DNA from: Myxococcota bacterium
GTDB taxonomy: Bacteria > Myxococcota_A > Bradymonadia > UBA7976 > UBA1532
Reading direction: 5' to 3'
Assembly (NCBI GenBank): GCA_963169045.1
Contig: CAUJDF010000044.1
Span: forward strand, 496,001 to 560,000
Length of the DNA: 64,000 nt
Under the pieces are notes generated by a model. The model ran no database searches and was not told the DNA's origin. It was given only the letters and a program-made list of their open reading frames with translations. The position numbers were made by a program, and so were the translations under genes. Positions 29,283 through 38,235 of this stretch are shown piece after piece (position 1 is the stretch's first letter; every line of letters starts with the position of its first letter).

Positions 29283-30110
29283 TTATAGCACGCCCGTTCC
29301 GCGCACGATCATCCCGATCGCCAGCACGCCCGCGACGACCCCGAGCGCCAGCGCGAGCTCCCGCCACTGGGGACGCACGAGCGCCCCGAGGCCCGCCGCG
29401 CCCGCCACGCCGAGGAAGGGCAGCGCCGGCAGGGGGAGGCCGAGCGTCAGCAGCCCCAGCAGGCACAGCCCGAAGCCGACCGCGAAGCCGAGGCAGAGGC
29501 GCGCCATCGGCAGACCCAGCGCGCGCACGGCGCCGACCAGGAAGCCGACGAACGTCACGTCGCCCACGCCCAGCAGCGGCTTCACGCCCACGCCGGGGAC
29601 CGGCACGGCCAGCACCAGCATGTTCAGCGCGACCGGCGCATGGCCCTCGACGATCTGTCGAGTGATGCCCTCGGGCGCCAGCACGCTCCACAGATCGGCA
29701 CCGGCGGCGACGATGACGAGCGGCCAGATGTAGCGGGCGTGCCCCACGCGCCCGCCGAGGGTCACACCGGCCCAGGTGCCGGCCAGCAGCAGGCCCAGGC
29801 CGGCCACCAGGGCCGCCAGCGCCTCGGGCCGCACCCAGGTGGCCGCGGCGTACGAGGCGAGCGCACCGAGGCCCACCGCGGCGACGGCGACCGATGGGCG
29901 GGGCGGACGCAGCGCCCGGCCCGCCGCCGCGGCGACCACCACCGCGCCGGTCGCGGCGAACGCGAGGACGAAGCCCGGCAGGGCATCCAGCGACGTACGC
30001 GCCAGCGCCAGCAGCAGGCCGAACGCGCCGGCCCACGCCGCGACGCCGACCCACGGCGCCGCCGGCCCCCACGCGTCCCTCGCTGGTCCGGCGCCCGACA
30101 TGCGGCGCAT
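29283..30110 (-). CDS. Presenilin-family (A22) intramembrane aspartyl protease homologue
   Basis: 275 aa with about nine to ten hydrophobic helices. Three landmarks of presenilins are present in order. First is a TM6-like segment ADLWSVLAPEGITRQIVE, with D139, comparable to the presenilin YDLVAVLCPKGPLRMLVE. Second is VKPLLGVGDVTFVGFLVG, with D184 in a GxGD motif. Third is GLCLLGLLTLGLPLPALPFL, carrying the PAL(P) motif at 228-231. The two Asp residues and PAL form the active site of this family, which cuts helices inside the membrane. The usual Tyr before the first Asp is Ala here. The start at 30110 is chosen; an ATG at 30101 is possible. It lies 30 nt upstream of smc on the same strand. 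Substrates are unknown. Confidence 0.75.
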   Translation of the reverse strand: MRRMSGAGPARDAWGPAAPWVGVAAWAGAFGLLLALARTSLDALPGFVLAFAATGAVVVAAAAGRALRPPRPSVAVAAVGLGALASYAAATWVRPEALAALVAGLGLLLAGTWAGVTLGGRVGHARYIWPLVIVAAGADLWSVLAPEGITRQIVEGHAPVALNMLVLAVPVPGVGVKPLLGVGDVTFVGFLVGAVRALGLPMARLCLGFAVGFGLCLLGLLTLGLPLPALPFLGVAGAAGLGALVRPQWRELALALGVVAGVLAIGMIVRGTGVL

Positions 30111-30164
30111 CGTGCCACAAGACCGCGTTGCGGGGCGCGCCCGCCGCACCGTACCCTCGCCGCG

Positions 30165-31784
30165 ATGCGCGCCCTCACCGCCGTTTTGCTCCTCCTGCTG
30201 CCGCTGTCGGCGCCGGCGGAGCCCCGCGTGTCGGTGAAGGCCCGGCCGTGGTTCGACGGCCTGCGGGCGGTCGCGCGCGGCCTCGAGGTCACCGTCGAGG
30301 GCCAGCTCCGCGACAACCTGGGCCAGCCGTTGCCCGCCACGCCGGTGCGCGTGGTGCCCGAGCGCGGTGCCGGAACGGTGGCCACCGTGACCGCACCGGA
30401 CGGCCGCTTCCGCGCAGTGTTGCGCTTCGCCGGCGAGGGCAGCCGGACGCTCCGTGTCGAACATCCAGGCGGTGCGCTCCTCGGTCCTGCGGGCGCCGAG
30501 CTGACAGTGGTCGTCGGCCGCACCCTCGTGGACCTGTCGCTCGCCCTGCCCGAGCCCGTCCCGGCGGGCGAGATCGCCACCGCAGTGGTCGAGGCGAAGG
30601 ACGCCGCCGGCTGGCCCGTCGCCGAGCTGCCGCTCGTCGTGACTCTCGACGGCAAGGAGGGCGCCGAGGTCCGCACCGACGGCGCCGGCCGCGCGTCGCT
30701 CGCGCTCGAGGGCCTTCGTCCCGGGCGGCACACGCTGGTCGTGACGTGGAGCGGCGACGACCGGCGCCTCCCGGCTCGCCTCGAGGAGCAGTTCGTCGCC
30801 GCGGCGACGCTCGGCGTCGAGCTCCGCGCCGAGGCCGCCGCGCCACCGACCCCCGGGGCGCCGATCGCCCTCGCAGGGCAGGTCGAGGGCGCGCCCGGTC
30901 TCGAGATCTCGGTCATTGTCACCGCCGACGGCCGGCCCGTGCTCGCGACGCGGGCCGACCGGAACGGCCGTTTCCGCGTCGACGTCGAGCCCGAGGACGT
31001 GAGGCCCGGCCGCGTTGTCTTCCGGGCGCTCGCCCGCGCAGACGAGCCCGCCTGGCGCGACGGGCACTCCGCCGCCCTCGAGATCGACGTGCCGGCGGCG
31101 CCGCCGCGCTCTCCGCTCTGGACATGGGCGCCCGCCGCCATCGCCGCGTTGTCGCTGGCGGGCGCCGCCTGGCGACGCCGGGCCCAGGCGCCCGCGCCGC
31201 GGAGCACCCCCACCCGCCCGGCCCCGCCGCCGCTCCCGCCGTTCGAGCGGCGCCCCGTGCCCACCGCGGCGAACGAGGCGCTGGACCTGCTGGTGCTCGA
31301 CGCGATCGACGGACGCCCGCTGACGGCGCGCGTGGTGCTGCTGGGCGCCGACGCGACGACGCCCGACGTGACGCGGCTCGACGCGCCGCCCGGTCCGACC
31401 TTCGCGACCGGCCCCGATGGACGGGCGCGCCTGACCGGCACCGCGACGCGCCTCTGGGTGGGCGCCGACGGCTACGCGCCCTCGTGCCACGTCTGCCCGT
31501 TGCCCCCGGGCGGCCGCGCCGTGGTCCGCCTGCTCCCCGTCCGCGCGCACATCCAGCGCGTGTACGAGGCGGTGCTGCGCGCCGCCGGCCGCCCGCCAAT
31601 CCGCTTCGGCCGCGAGACGCCGCGCCAGGCGGCCTCCGCGCTGACGGCCCGCGGCGGCGCGGCGCCGAGCGTCGACGCGCTCACCCGGATCGTCGAGGCC
31701 GCCTGCTTCGGCCCCGACGAGCCGGGCCCGGAGGCGCTGACGGCGGCGCACTCCCTCGCGGAACGCTGGAAGATTCAGCCATGA
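30165..31784 (+). CDS. Secreted/membrane Ig-like protein with DUF4129-like C-terminus
   Basis: 539 aa. A signal peptide (MRALTAVLLLLLPLSAPAEP) is followed by three to four bacterial Ig-like/carboxypeptidase-regulatory-like modules (TVEGQLRDNLGQPLPATPVRV, VVEAKDAAGWPVAELPLVV, IALAGQVEGAPGLEISVIV, each with a GRF/GRA turn). A TM helix lies at about 315-335 (LWTWAPAAIAALSLAGAAW) and a further module follows. The last 75 residues (IQRVYEAVLRAAGRPPIRFGRETPRQAASAL) look like the DUF4129 segment that accompanies MoxR operons. It is the first gene of a four-gene ATGA-coupled operon with DUF4350, MoxR and DUF58. A role in envelope assembly or protein maturation is inferred. Confidence 0.75.
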   Translation: MRALTAVLLLLLPLSAPAEPRVSVKARPWFDGLRAVARGLEVTVEGQLRDNLGQPLPATPVRVVPERGAGTVATVTAPDGRFRAVLRFAGEGSRTLRVEHPGGALLGPAGAELTVVVGRTLVDLSLALPEPVPAGEIATAVVEAKDAAGWPVAELPLVVTLDGKEGAEVRTDGAGRASLALEGLRPGRHTLVVTWSGDDRRLPARLEEQFVAAATLGVELRAEAAAPPTPGAPIALAGQVEGAPGLEISVIVTADGRPVLATRADRNGRFRVDVEPEDVRPGRVVFRALARADEPAWRDGHSAALEIDVPAAPPRSPLWTWAPAAIAALSLAGAAWRRRAQAPAPRSTPTRPAPPPLPPFERRPVPTAANEALDLLVLDAIDGRPLTARVVLLGADATTPDVTRLDAPPGPTFATGPDGRARLTGTATRLWVGADGYAPSCHVCPLPPGGRAVVRLLPVRAHIQRVYEAVLRAAGRPPIRFGRETPRQAASALTARGGAAPSVDALTRIVEAACFGPDEPGPEALTAAHSLAERWKIQP

Positions 31785-32788
31785 AGTCGTTGATCTTCCT
31801 GATGTTCTCCGTGGGCACCGCCTGGGCTGGAGCCGGCGATCTCGAGCCGCGTGGCGCCGACTGGAACGGACTGTCGCGCCTCGTCGGCGCCTTCGAGAGG
31901 TCCGGGGTGAAGGTGGAGACGCCGCCGGCGCTGGACCTCGCGCACCTCCGGGCGGACCAGGGTCTCGCCTGGCTCGATCCCGACGGCGGCGAGCCGATGG
32001 GTCCGCAGGGCGCGTCGGCCGCCGACGTGCGCCGCTTCGTCCAGGACGGCGGTCGCCTGCTGCTCGCCGCCGAAGGGCCCGGCGCGGACGCCCTGCTCGC
32101 CGAGCTCGGGCTGCGCCGAGCCGAGGCTCCGCTCGCGGGCGAGGCGAAGCTCGGGGGCCACCCCGCGCTCGTCGTCCTGCGCGCGCCCGACGCCGGCCTG
32201 CTCACCGGGGTCCGCGACGTGGTCGCCAACCACCCCGGCGCGCTCGCCGGGCCCGAAGGCCTCGCGCCGGCCCTCACGTTCTCGGACGGGACGCCGTTCC
32301 TCTATCACCTGCGCCTCGGCGCCGGCGAAGCGGTGGTGCTCGGCGACGCCAGTCTCTTCATCAACCTCATGCAGGACGCCGGCGACAATGCCCGCCTGGC
32401 TGCCGCCCTCGGGGCCTGGCTCGCGGGCGGCGGGGAGCGCTCCGTCGTGATCGCCGCTGGCGCCACGCCGCTCACGGGCCGCTACCGCGGCATCGCCCCT
32501 CCCCCCGCCGAGGGGGTGCGCGACCGCATGAACGCCGCGCTCGAGGCCCTGCGCGTCGCCACGCCCGACAGCCTCGCCGTGCGCTTCTTCGTGGCGCTCG
32601 CGCTCGCCGGCACGGTGCTGTACGCCTTCACGGTGTTCCCGGGCGGCGGCCGCTCCCGGAGACGTCCCGTCGGACCGGCACGTCGCCCCGCGCGGGCGGA
32701 CGCGCGGGCCGGGCGGCCCGGCGGGCCGGCGGCCCCCGACCCCACCCCGTCCAAGTCACCGGAGAAACAGGAGCGCGAGGTCGCATGA
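31781..32788 (+). CDS. DUF4350-like membrane protein
   Basis: 335 aa. The ATG overlaps the previous stop (ATGA). The signal is MKSLIFLMFSVGTAWAGAG. The periplasmic part resembles DUF4350: AADVRRFVQDGGRLLLAAEGPGADALLAELG, then YHLRLGAGEAVVLGDASLFINLMQDAGDNARLAAALGAWL. A TM helix (VRFFVALALAGTVLYAFTVF) is followed by a basic, proline-rich cytosolic tail. DUF4350 proteins are typically encoded with MoxR and DUF58, as here. Molecular function is unknown. Confidence 0.7.
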   Translation: MKSLIFLMFSVGTAWAGAGDLEPRGADWNGLSRLVGAFERSGVKVETPPALDLAHLRADQGLAWLDPDGGEPMGPQGASAADVRRFVQDGGRLLLAAEGPGADALLAELGLRRAEAPLAGEAKLGGHPALVVLRAPDAGLLTGVRDVVANHPGALAGPEGLAPALTFSDGTPFLYHLRLGAGEAVVLGDASLFINLMQDAGDNARLAAALGAWLAGGGERSVVIAAGATPLTGRYRGIAPPPAEGVRDRMNAALEALRVATPDSLAVRFFVALALAGTVLYAFTVFPGGGRSRRRPVGPARRPARADARAGRPGGPAAPDPTPSKSPEKQEREVA

Positions 32789-33756
32789 CGCAGGAACTCG
32801 ACGCCGGCGGGCGCGCCGCCGCACTCCGCGCGCGCGTCCACGAGCAGATCGCCCGGGTCTTCATCGGCCCCTCCCGCACGATCGACCTGCTGCTGACGGC
32901 GGTGCTGGCCCCCGGGCACGTCCTGCTCGAGGGCGTGCCCGGCGTGGCCAAGACGACCCTCGCCAAGGCGTTCAGCCAGACGCTCGGCTGCGACTTCCGA
33001 AGGGTCCAATTCACGCCCGACCTGATGCCCGCCGACATCACCGGCACGTACATCCTCGAGTCGCGCGAGCACCGGTTCGTCCTGCGCAAGGGACCCGTCT
33101 TCGCGCAGATCCTGCTCGGCGACGAGATCAACCGGGCGCCGGCGAAGACGCAGTCCGCGCTGCTCGAGGCGATGCAGGAGCAGCAGGTCACGCTCGACGG
33201 CGAGACGCTGCCGCTGCCGGACCCGTTCCTCGTGCTGGCGACGCAGAACCCGCTCGAGCAGGAGGGCGTCTACCCGCTGCCCGAGGCGCAGGTCGATCGC
33301 TTCCTGTTGAAGGTCGAGATGGGCTACCCGACCGCAGCCGACGAGATGCGAATGCTCGCGACCTACGACCGCGCGGCGCCGCCGATCGCCGCCGTCCTCG
33401 ATCCGGCGCAGGTGCTCTCGCTGCGGGCCGAGGCGGCGGCCGTCCACGTGGCGGAGGGGCTGCGCGAGTACCTCGTCGAGTTGTCGGCCTTCACGCGCAA
33501 GCACCCGCGCGTCCATCTCGGCGCCAGCCCTCGCGCCACGCTCGGGCTCATGCGTGCCGCCAAGGCGCACGCCCTCCTGCACGGGCGCGCGTTCGTTCTG
33601 CCCGACGACGTGCGTGCGCTCGCGCCCTCGGTGATGAGCCACCGCCTCGTGATGACGCCGGAGGCCGAGCTCGACGGCGTCGCCGCGCGCCACGTCGTCG
33701 CCGAAGCGCTCGAGAAGGTCGCCTACCGCGGTCCTGCCGACGGCCGGGGGGCATGA
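32785..33756 (+). CDS. MoxR-type AAA+ ATPase
   Basis: 323 aa, start overlapping the previous stop. MoxR ATPases act as chaperone-like activators, often of VWA or DUF58 partners. Walker A is GVPGVAKTTLAKAF (50-63), Walker B is ILLGDEINRAPAKTQSALLEAM (about 109-130), sensor 1 is VLATQNPLEQEGVYPLPEAQVDRFL, and sensor 2/arginine is near GASPRATLGLMRAAKA. All key residues are present. Coupled by ATGA to the DUF58 gene. Confidence 0.93.
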   Translation: MTQELDAGGRAAALRARVHEQIARVFIGPSRTIDLLLTAVLAPGHVLLEGVPGVAKTTLAKAFSQTLGCDFRRVQFTPDLMPADITGTYILESREHRFVLRKGPVFAQILLGDEINRAPAKTQSALLEAMQEQQVTLDGETLPLPDPFLVLATQNPLEQEGVYPLPEAQVDRFLLKVEMGYPTAADEMRMLATYDRAAPPIAAVLDPAQVLSLRAEAAAVHVAEGLREYLVELSAFTRKHPRVHLGASPRATLGLMRAAKAHALLHGRAFVLPDDVRALAPSVMSHRLVMTPEAELDGVAARHVVAEALEKVAYRGPADGRGA

Positions 33757-35309
33757 CCGGCCTCCGCGCTTCGCTCACGAAGACCGGCCGCGCCGCCCTC
33801 GTCGGATCGGTGGGCCTGCTCTTCGGCGCCGGCACGTCCGGACAGGTGTTGGCGGCCGCGGCCGGCGCGCTGCTGCTCGGGCTCGTCGCCGGCGCACTCC
33901 TGGCGACGCGTCGCGCTGGGCCGGCGCTCGATCACCTCCTCCTCGAGCTCCACGTGCCCGACGCGCCGGCGCCGCGCCGCGGCCAGCCCGTCCGCCTCGA
34001 CCTCGTGGTCACCAACACGAGCGAGCGGGACCTGCGCGACGTGCGCCTCCGCGTGGCGGGGAGCGGCGAGCCCCAGCCCGCGCCCGCCGCGAGCTTCGAC
34101 GCGCCCGCCCGGGCGCGCGGCCGCGTCCCGCTCACCTTCTCGCTGGAACGCGCGGGCCACTGGCGCACGCACGGCGCCGAGCTGCAGCTCCTCGGGCCGC
34201 TGGGGATGGCTGTCGCCGAGCGCTACGTCCCGCTCGAGCGACCGATCCACGTCCAACCCGCGCGCCTCGCCCCGGGTCTGCTCCGCCGCGTCCTCGCCCC
34301 CGTCGGCGCGGTGCGCGACCGCGAGGGCCGCCACCTGAGCCACGAGAACGGATCCGGCCTCGAGCTGCGCGAGCTGCGCGACTATGTGCCCGGCGATCCG
34401 CTGAAGAGCCTCGCCTGGAAGGCGACCGCGCGCCGTCGCAAGCCGCTGGTCCGCGTCTTCGAGGAAGAGACGGTCCGGCGCGTGCAACTCCTCGTGGACG
34501 CCGGCCCGACGATGCGCGGCGGGGATCCGGGCGCCTCGCCGCTCGACCACGCGATCGACCTCGCCGCCGCCGTCGCCGACCTCGGCCTCGAGGACCGCCT
34601 CGGCGTCACGACGTTCGACCTCCGCGTGTTCGGGCACCTGCGCGCCGGCACCGGCCGCGAGCACGTGCAGCGCGTCCTGCAGCACCTCCTCGACCTGAGC
34701 CGCGTCGTCGACGAGGACCTCACCGAGATCACCGACGCCGAGCTGCTCGCGCTCGTCGGCCGCTTCCTCGAGCGACAGCACGGCCTGCGGCTGCGCGCCA
34801 ACGAGGCCGATCCCGACCGCATGCGCAGCGCGCGCGACCTGTCGGACCCCCTCTGGGAGCTGTACGACTCCGGCGCCGTGTTCGCGATCGTGACCGCCTA
34901 CCTCGCCGAAGACCGCGATCGCGGGCACGCAGTGTTGCACGCGAAGGCACGCCCGGCGAAGGACCTGCTCGCCGCGCGCCTCCGCCTCTTCTGCGCGCTG
35001 CGCGGTATCGCGCTGCCCTACCGCCTCACGGGGCCGCTCGACGCCCGGGAGCGCGGCCTCGTCGCCGCGGTGTCCCGCAACCTCGGCGGCGGCGCCGCGG
35101 AGACGCTGCTGGTGCTGACCGACCTGCGCGGCCTCGCGCCCGACGGCCCCGGCGTGCGCGCGTTGCGGCTCGCCGTCGCCCACAAGCGCCGCGTCATCGT
35201 CGTGCGGCTCGGTGACGTTCCGCCGGCCGACGCCGTGGTCGAGACGCTCCGCGCGGCGCGCGTCCTCGTCGTCGATGGGCGCCGGCTCAGGCCCGCTTCA
35301 GCTTCCTGA
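33753..35309 (+). CDS. DUF58 (VWA-like) protein, MoxR partner
   Basis: 518 aa. Two TM segments occur in the first 50 residues ([33 protein letters not shown]). A beta-rich region follows ([21 protein letters not shown]). The DUF58 hallmark [33 protein letters not shown] lies near residues 207-240, and a VWA-like segment begins with [14 protein letters not shown]. The MIDAS DxSxS is altered to DAGPTM, so metal binding is doubtful. The 3' end overlaps the convergent activator gene by 23 bp. Confidence 0.88.
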   Translation: MTGLRASLTKTGRAALVGSVGLLFGAGTSGQVLAAAAGALLLGLVAGALLATRRAGPALDHLLLELHVPDAPAPRRGQPVRLDLVVTNTSERDLRDVRLRVAGSGEPQPAPAASFDAPARARGRVPLTFSLERAGHWRTHGAELQLLGPLGMAVAERYVPLERPIHVQPARLAPGLLRRVLAPVGAVRDREGRHLSHENGSGLELRELRDYVPGDPLKSLAWKATARRRKPLVRVFEEETVRRVQLLVDAGPTMRGGDPGASPLDHAIDLAAAVADLGLEDRLGVTTFDLRVFGHLRAGTGREHVQRVLQHLLDLSRVVDEDLTEITDAELLALVGRFLERQHGLRLRANEADPDRMRSARDLSDPLWELYDSGAVFAIVTAYLAEDRDRGHAVLHAKARPAKDLLAARLRLFCALRGIALPYRLTGPLDARERGLVAAVSRNLGGGAAETLLVLTDLRGLAPDGPGVRALRLAVAHKRRVIVVRLGDVPPADAVVETLRAARVLVVDGRRLRPASAS

Positions 35310-36738
35310 GCAAAGTGTTGCGCCCGATGCCGAGCGCGCGCGCGGCGGCGCTGCGGTTGCCGTCGAAGCGCTCGACGACGAAGCGGACGTAGTCGCGCTC
35401 GACGTCCTCGAGCGGGCGCACCACGGTCACGAACTCGTGGCCGCCCGCGACGCCGCGGACGCGCGCCGCGTCCAGCCGCAGGTGTTCCGCGTCGATGGCC
35501 GGACCCGGCGCGAGCACGACCGCCGACTCGAGGCAGTTCTCGAGCTCGCGGACGTTGCCGGGCCACGCGTGGCCGTGGAGCGCCGCCCGCGCCCCGGGCG
35601 TCAGCCGCAGCTCCGGCCGCACGTGCCGTCGCGTGAACTCGAAGAGGAAGTGATCGATCAGGCGGTCGAGGTCGGCGGCGCCGCGCGCGCGCAGCGGCGG
35701 GACGCCGATCTCCACCACCCGCAGCCGGTAGTAGAGGTCCTGCCGGAAGCGCCCCGCGACGACCTCGGCCTCGAGATCGCGGTGCGTCGCGCAGACGAAG
35801 CGCACGTCGGCGCGGATCGGCTTCGTCCCGCCCACCCGCAGGAACGCCTTGTCCTGCAGCAGCCGCAGCAGCTTGCCCTGGACGGGCCCCGGCAGCTCGC
35901 CGACCTCGTCGAGGAAGAGCGTGCCGCCATCCGCCGCCCCCACCTTGCCGTCCGCGGGGGCGTCCGCGCCGGTGTAGGCGCCGCGCTCATGCCCGAAGAG
36001 CTCGTTTTCGATGAGGTTCTCGGGGAGGGCGGCGCAGTCGACCTTCACGAAGGGGCCGTCGCGCCGCGGCGAGTTGCAGTGGACGGCGCGCGCGAACGCC
36101 TCCTTGCCCGACCCGCTCTCGCCGCGGATGAGCACGGTGGCCTCCGTCCGCGCGGCGCGCGCCGTCAGCTCGTACGCGGCGCGCATCCCCGCCGACTCGC
36201 CGACGATGTGGTTGAAGCGGAAGTCGAGCGACCACGGGTTCTCGGGACGCAGCTGGCTCCGCAGGCTGGTCGCCTCGAGCAGCTTCGCCACCTGCTCCGC
36301 GAGCGCCGCGAGGTGCTCCTCGTCGGCGCGATCGAAGCGGCCGCCGCGCTTGTTGAGCACCTGCAGCACGCCGATCACCCGCTCGCCGCGGACGGGCACG
36401 GCGAGCAGGCTCTCGGTGCGGTAGCCGGTCTGCCGGTCGATGCGGGCGGTGAAGCGCGGATCAGGTGTGCCCGAGGGCACGTTGACGCGCTCGCCGGTGC
36501 GCGCCACCCACCCGGCCACCCCTTCGCCGAGCCGCAGCCGGATCTCGGCCAGCTCGGGGAGGTGCGCCACGCGGCTCACCAGCTCGCCGCGCGCGTGATC
36601 GATCAGGTAGAGGGTGCAGCGATCGGCGTCGAGCCGCGCGGTCACCTCGTCGACGACGCGGCGCAGGACCTCCTGCAGGTCCACGGGGCGCTCCGGCCGG
36701 AGCGACCGCAGCACCTCCAGCTGGTCTTCCCTGGGCAT
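35287..36738 (-). CDS. Sigma-54-dependent activator with GAF domain and Fis-type HTH
   Basis: 483 aa from the ATG at 36738 (GGGGAG 4-9 nt upstream). A TTG at 36810, overlapping the upstream stop as TTGA, would add 24 residues. The N-terminal GAF domain (about 20-170: [49 protein letters not shown]) senses a small ligand. The AAA+ core has [26 protein letters not shown] (a GAYTGA variant of the sigma-54 contact loop), [13 protein letters not shown] and [13 protein letters not shown]. The Fis helix-turn-helix is [22 protein letters not shown]. Target promoters are not visible here. Confidence 0.93.
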   Translation of the reverse strand: MPREDQLEVLRSLRPERPVDLQEVLRRVVDEVTARLDADRCTLYLIDHARGELVSRVAHLPELAEIRLRLGEGVAGWVARTGERVNVPSGTPDPRFTARIDRQTGYRTESLLAVPVRGERVIGVLQVLNKRGGRFDRADEEHLAALAEQVAKLLEATSLRSQLRPENPWSLDFRFNHIVGESAGMRAAYELTARAARTEATVLIRGESGSGKEAFARAVHCNSPRRDGPFVKVDCAALPENLIENELFGHERGAYTGADAPADGKVGAADGGTLFLDEVGELPGPVQGKLLRLLQDKAFLRVGGTKPIRADVRFVCATHRDLEAEVVAGRFRQDLYYRLRVVEIGVPPLRARGAADLDRLIDHFLFEFTRRHVRPELRLTPGARAALHGHAWPGNVRELENCLESAVVLAPGPAIDAEHLRLDAARVRGVAGGHEFVTVVRPLEDVERDYVRFVVERFDGNRSAAARALGIGRNTLLRKLKRA

Positions 36739-36806
36739 CGGCTCCCCGGCCGCGCCGAGCGCGCGGCGCACGACCGCGGCAGCGTACTCGGCGGCCCCGA
36801 CGGCGG

Positions 36807-37625
36807 TCAAAGCGCCACCGCCAGGCCCTCGCGAGCGGCGAACGCCCCCGCGAAGCGGCGCCTCGCGTCCGCCTCGATCACCGCCACCGCGTCGTCGTCG
36901 CGGGCCGGGTCGTGGTGGAACAGCGCCACCCGGGACGCGGCGGCCCGCACCGCCACCTCGACCGCCTCCGTCCACATGGAGTGACCCCAGCCGCGGCGCG
37001 GCGGCCCCGCGCGACCCTCGTACTCGTCGGGGGTGTACTGCGCGTCGTGCACGAGCAGGTCGGCGCCCTCTGTGAGCGCGATGAGACGACCGTCCGGCGC
37101 GCCGCCGTGCTCCGTGTCCGTCGCGAAGACGAGCGCGCGGCCGCCGGCCTCGACGCGGTACGCGACGACGCCGTCCGGGTGATGCTGCTCGAGCGGCGTG
37201 ACGCGGAAGGGCCCGAACTCATGGACGTCCATGCCCGGCAGGTCGACGAAGCGTCGCGCGCCGCGCAACATCTCGAGCCCAACGGGGAACTGCGGCGGAC
37301 GCATCTGCAGCGCCAGCGCGTCGCGCAGGCATCCCGTCTCGCGCGCGATCCCGGCGAACGTCAGATCGCTGTCCGGGTGGAACGCCGGCGTGAAGAACGG
37401 CACGCCCTGGATGTGGTCCCAGTGCAGATGGCTGAAGAGGAGCGTCGCCCGGACGGGCGCGAAGCCCAGCGCCTCGCCCAGGCCGCGCAGCCCGGTGCCA
37501 CCATCGAGGATGAGGCGCTCGCCGTCGTGCACGACCTCGACGCATGTCGTGTTGCCGCCGGTCCGCGCGTAGCGCGCCCCGCTGACCGCGATGCTCCCCC
37601 GCACACCCCAGAACCTGATCTCCAT
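36807..37625 (-). CDS. Metallo-beta-lactamase-fold hydrolase
   Basis: 272 aa from the ATG at 37625 with GGGAGG 7-8 nt upstream. An earlier in-frame ATG would only add a low-complexity leader. The fold begins [16 protein letters not shown] and carries the zinc motif [15 protein letters not shown] (HxHxDH), then [31 protein letters not shown] and the final LFHHDP. It resembles the PhnP/RNase Z-like branch that often acts on cyclic phosphodiesters or nucleotides. The specific substrate is unknown. The sigma-54 activator follows closely, so the two may be co-transcribed. Confidence 0.85.
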   Translation of the reverse strand: MEIRFWGVRGSIAVSGARYARTGGNTTCVEVVHDGERLILDGGTGLRGLGEALGFAPVRATLLFSHLHWDHIQGVPFFTPAFHPDSDLTFAGIARETGCLRDALALQMRPPQFPVGLEMLRGARRFVDLPGMDVHEFGPFRVTPLEQHHPDGVVAYRVEAGGRALVFATDTEHGGAPDGRLIALTEGADLLVHDAQYTPDEYEGRAGPPRRGWGHSMWTEAVEVAVRAAASRVALFHHDPARDDDAVAVIEADARRRFAGAFAAREGLAVAL

Positions 37626-37797
37626 GTATCGCCTCCCGGTCCCGCCCGTCGTGGTGGTCGCCATCGACCCGGGTGGGTCGCCGCGACTGCCTCGGGCCCG
37701 AGAGCAAGGCACGCGCCACGGCGTCCGGAGCCCGTACCACGGGCCCCGGGGCGCGCCGACTGCGCCGAAACGGATCAGGTGGGTGCGCCGGAACCGA

Positions 37798-38121
37798 TCA
37801 GGCGGCGGCGACGAAGTCGGCGAGCAGCGAGCGCGTATCGATCTCGCCCGGCCGCAGCGCGATGCCCAGCCCGGCGCTGCGCCCGCGCGTGCGCCGAACG
37901 ACGTCGCCCTTCAGCAGACACAGGCGCCACGCGCCGCCCAGGTTCAGCGGCAGGAAGACCTTCACCGCCGCCCCCGGCTTCAGTCGCGCCGAAGTCTTCA
38001 GGAAGAGGCCGTCGCTGGACACGTCCACGACATCCTCGCAGCGGCAGCGGCCCTCGAAGGTCAGGTACGCCTTGCCCTGGTAGTTCAGGCGAGGCTGGGC
38101 GCGGCGTTCGGCGTGCTGCAT
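37798..38121 (-). CDS. Single-domain PilZ protein
   Basis: 107 aa with a strong AGGAGGT site 7 nt before the ATG at 38121. The sequence is one PilZ domain: ERRAQPRLNYQGKAYLTFEG (RxxxR-like RRAQPR), DVVDVSSDGLFLKTSARL (DxSxxG) and GIALRPGEIDTRSLLADF. c-di-GMP binding is expected. It is isolated: 172 bp without a recognisable feature separate it from the metallo-beta-lactamase gene, and it diverges from the oxidoreductase gene. Confidence 0.88.
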   Translation of the reverse strand: MQHAERRAQPRLNYQGKAYLTFEGRCRCEDVVDVSSDGLFLKTSARLKPGAAVKVFLPLNLGGAWRLCLLKGDVVRRTRGRSAGLGIALRPGEIDTRSLLADFVAAA

Positions 38122-38235
38122 GGGACACCTCCTGTCGAACACCATATCCCACATTGACACACCCCACAAAAAACGCCGCGCTCGCCGGACGCCGCGGTGC
38201 TAAGGTCCGCGCGAATCGTCTCCCGGGAGGGCGCG

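Noticed and set aside
29283-30110. Type IV prepilin peptidase, because of the GxGD motif
   Set aside because: Prepilin peptidases lack the PALP motif and have GxGDVKL. Here the first Asp context and the PALP helix match presenilins.
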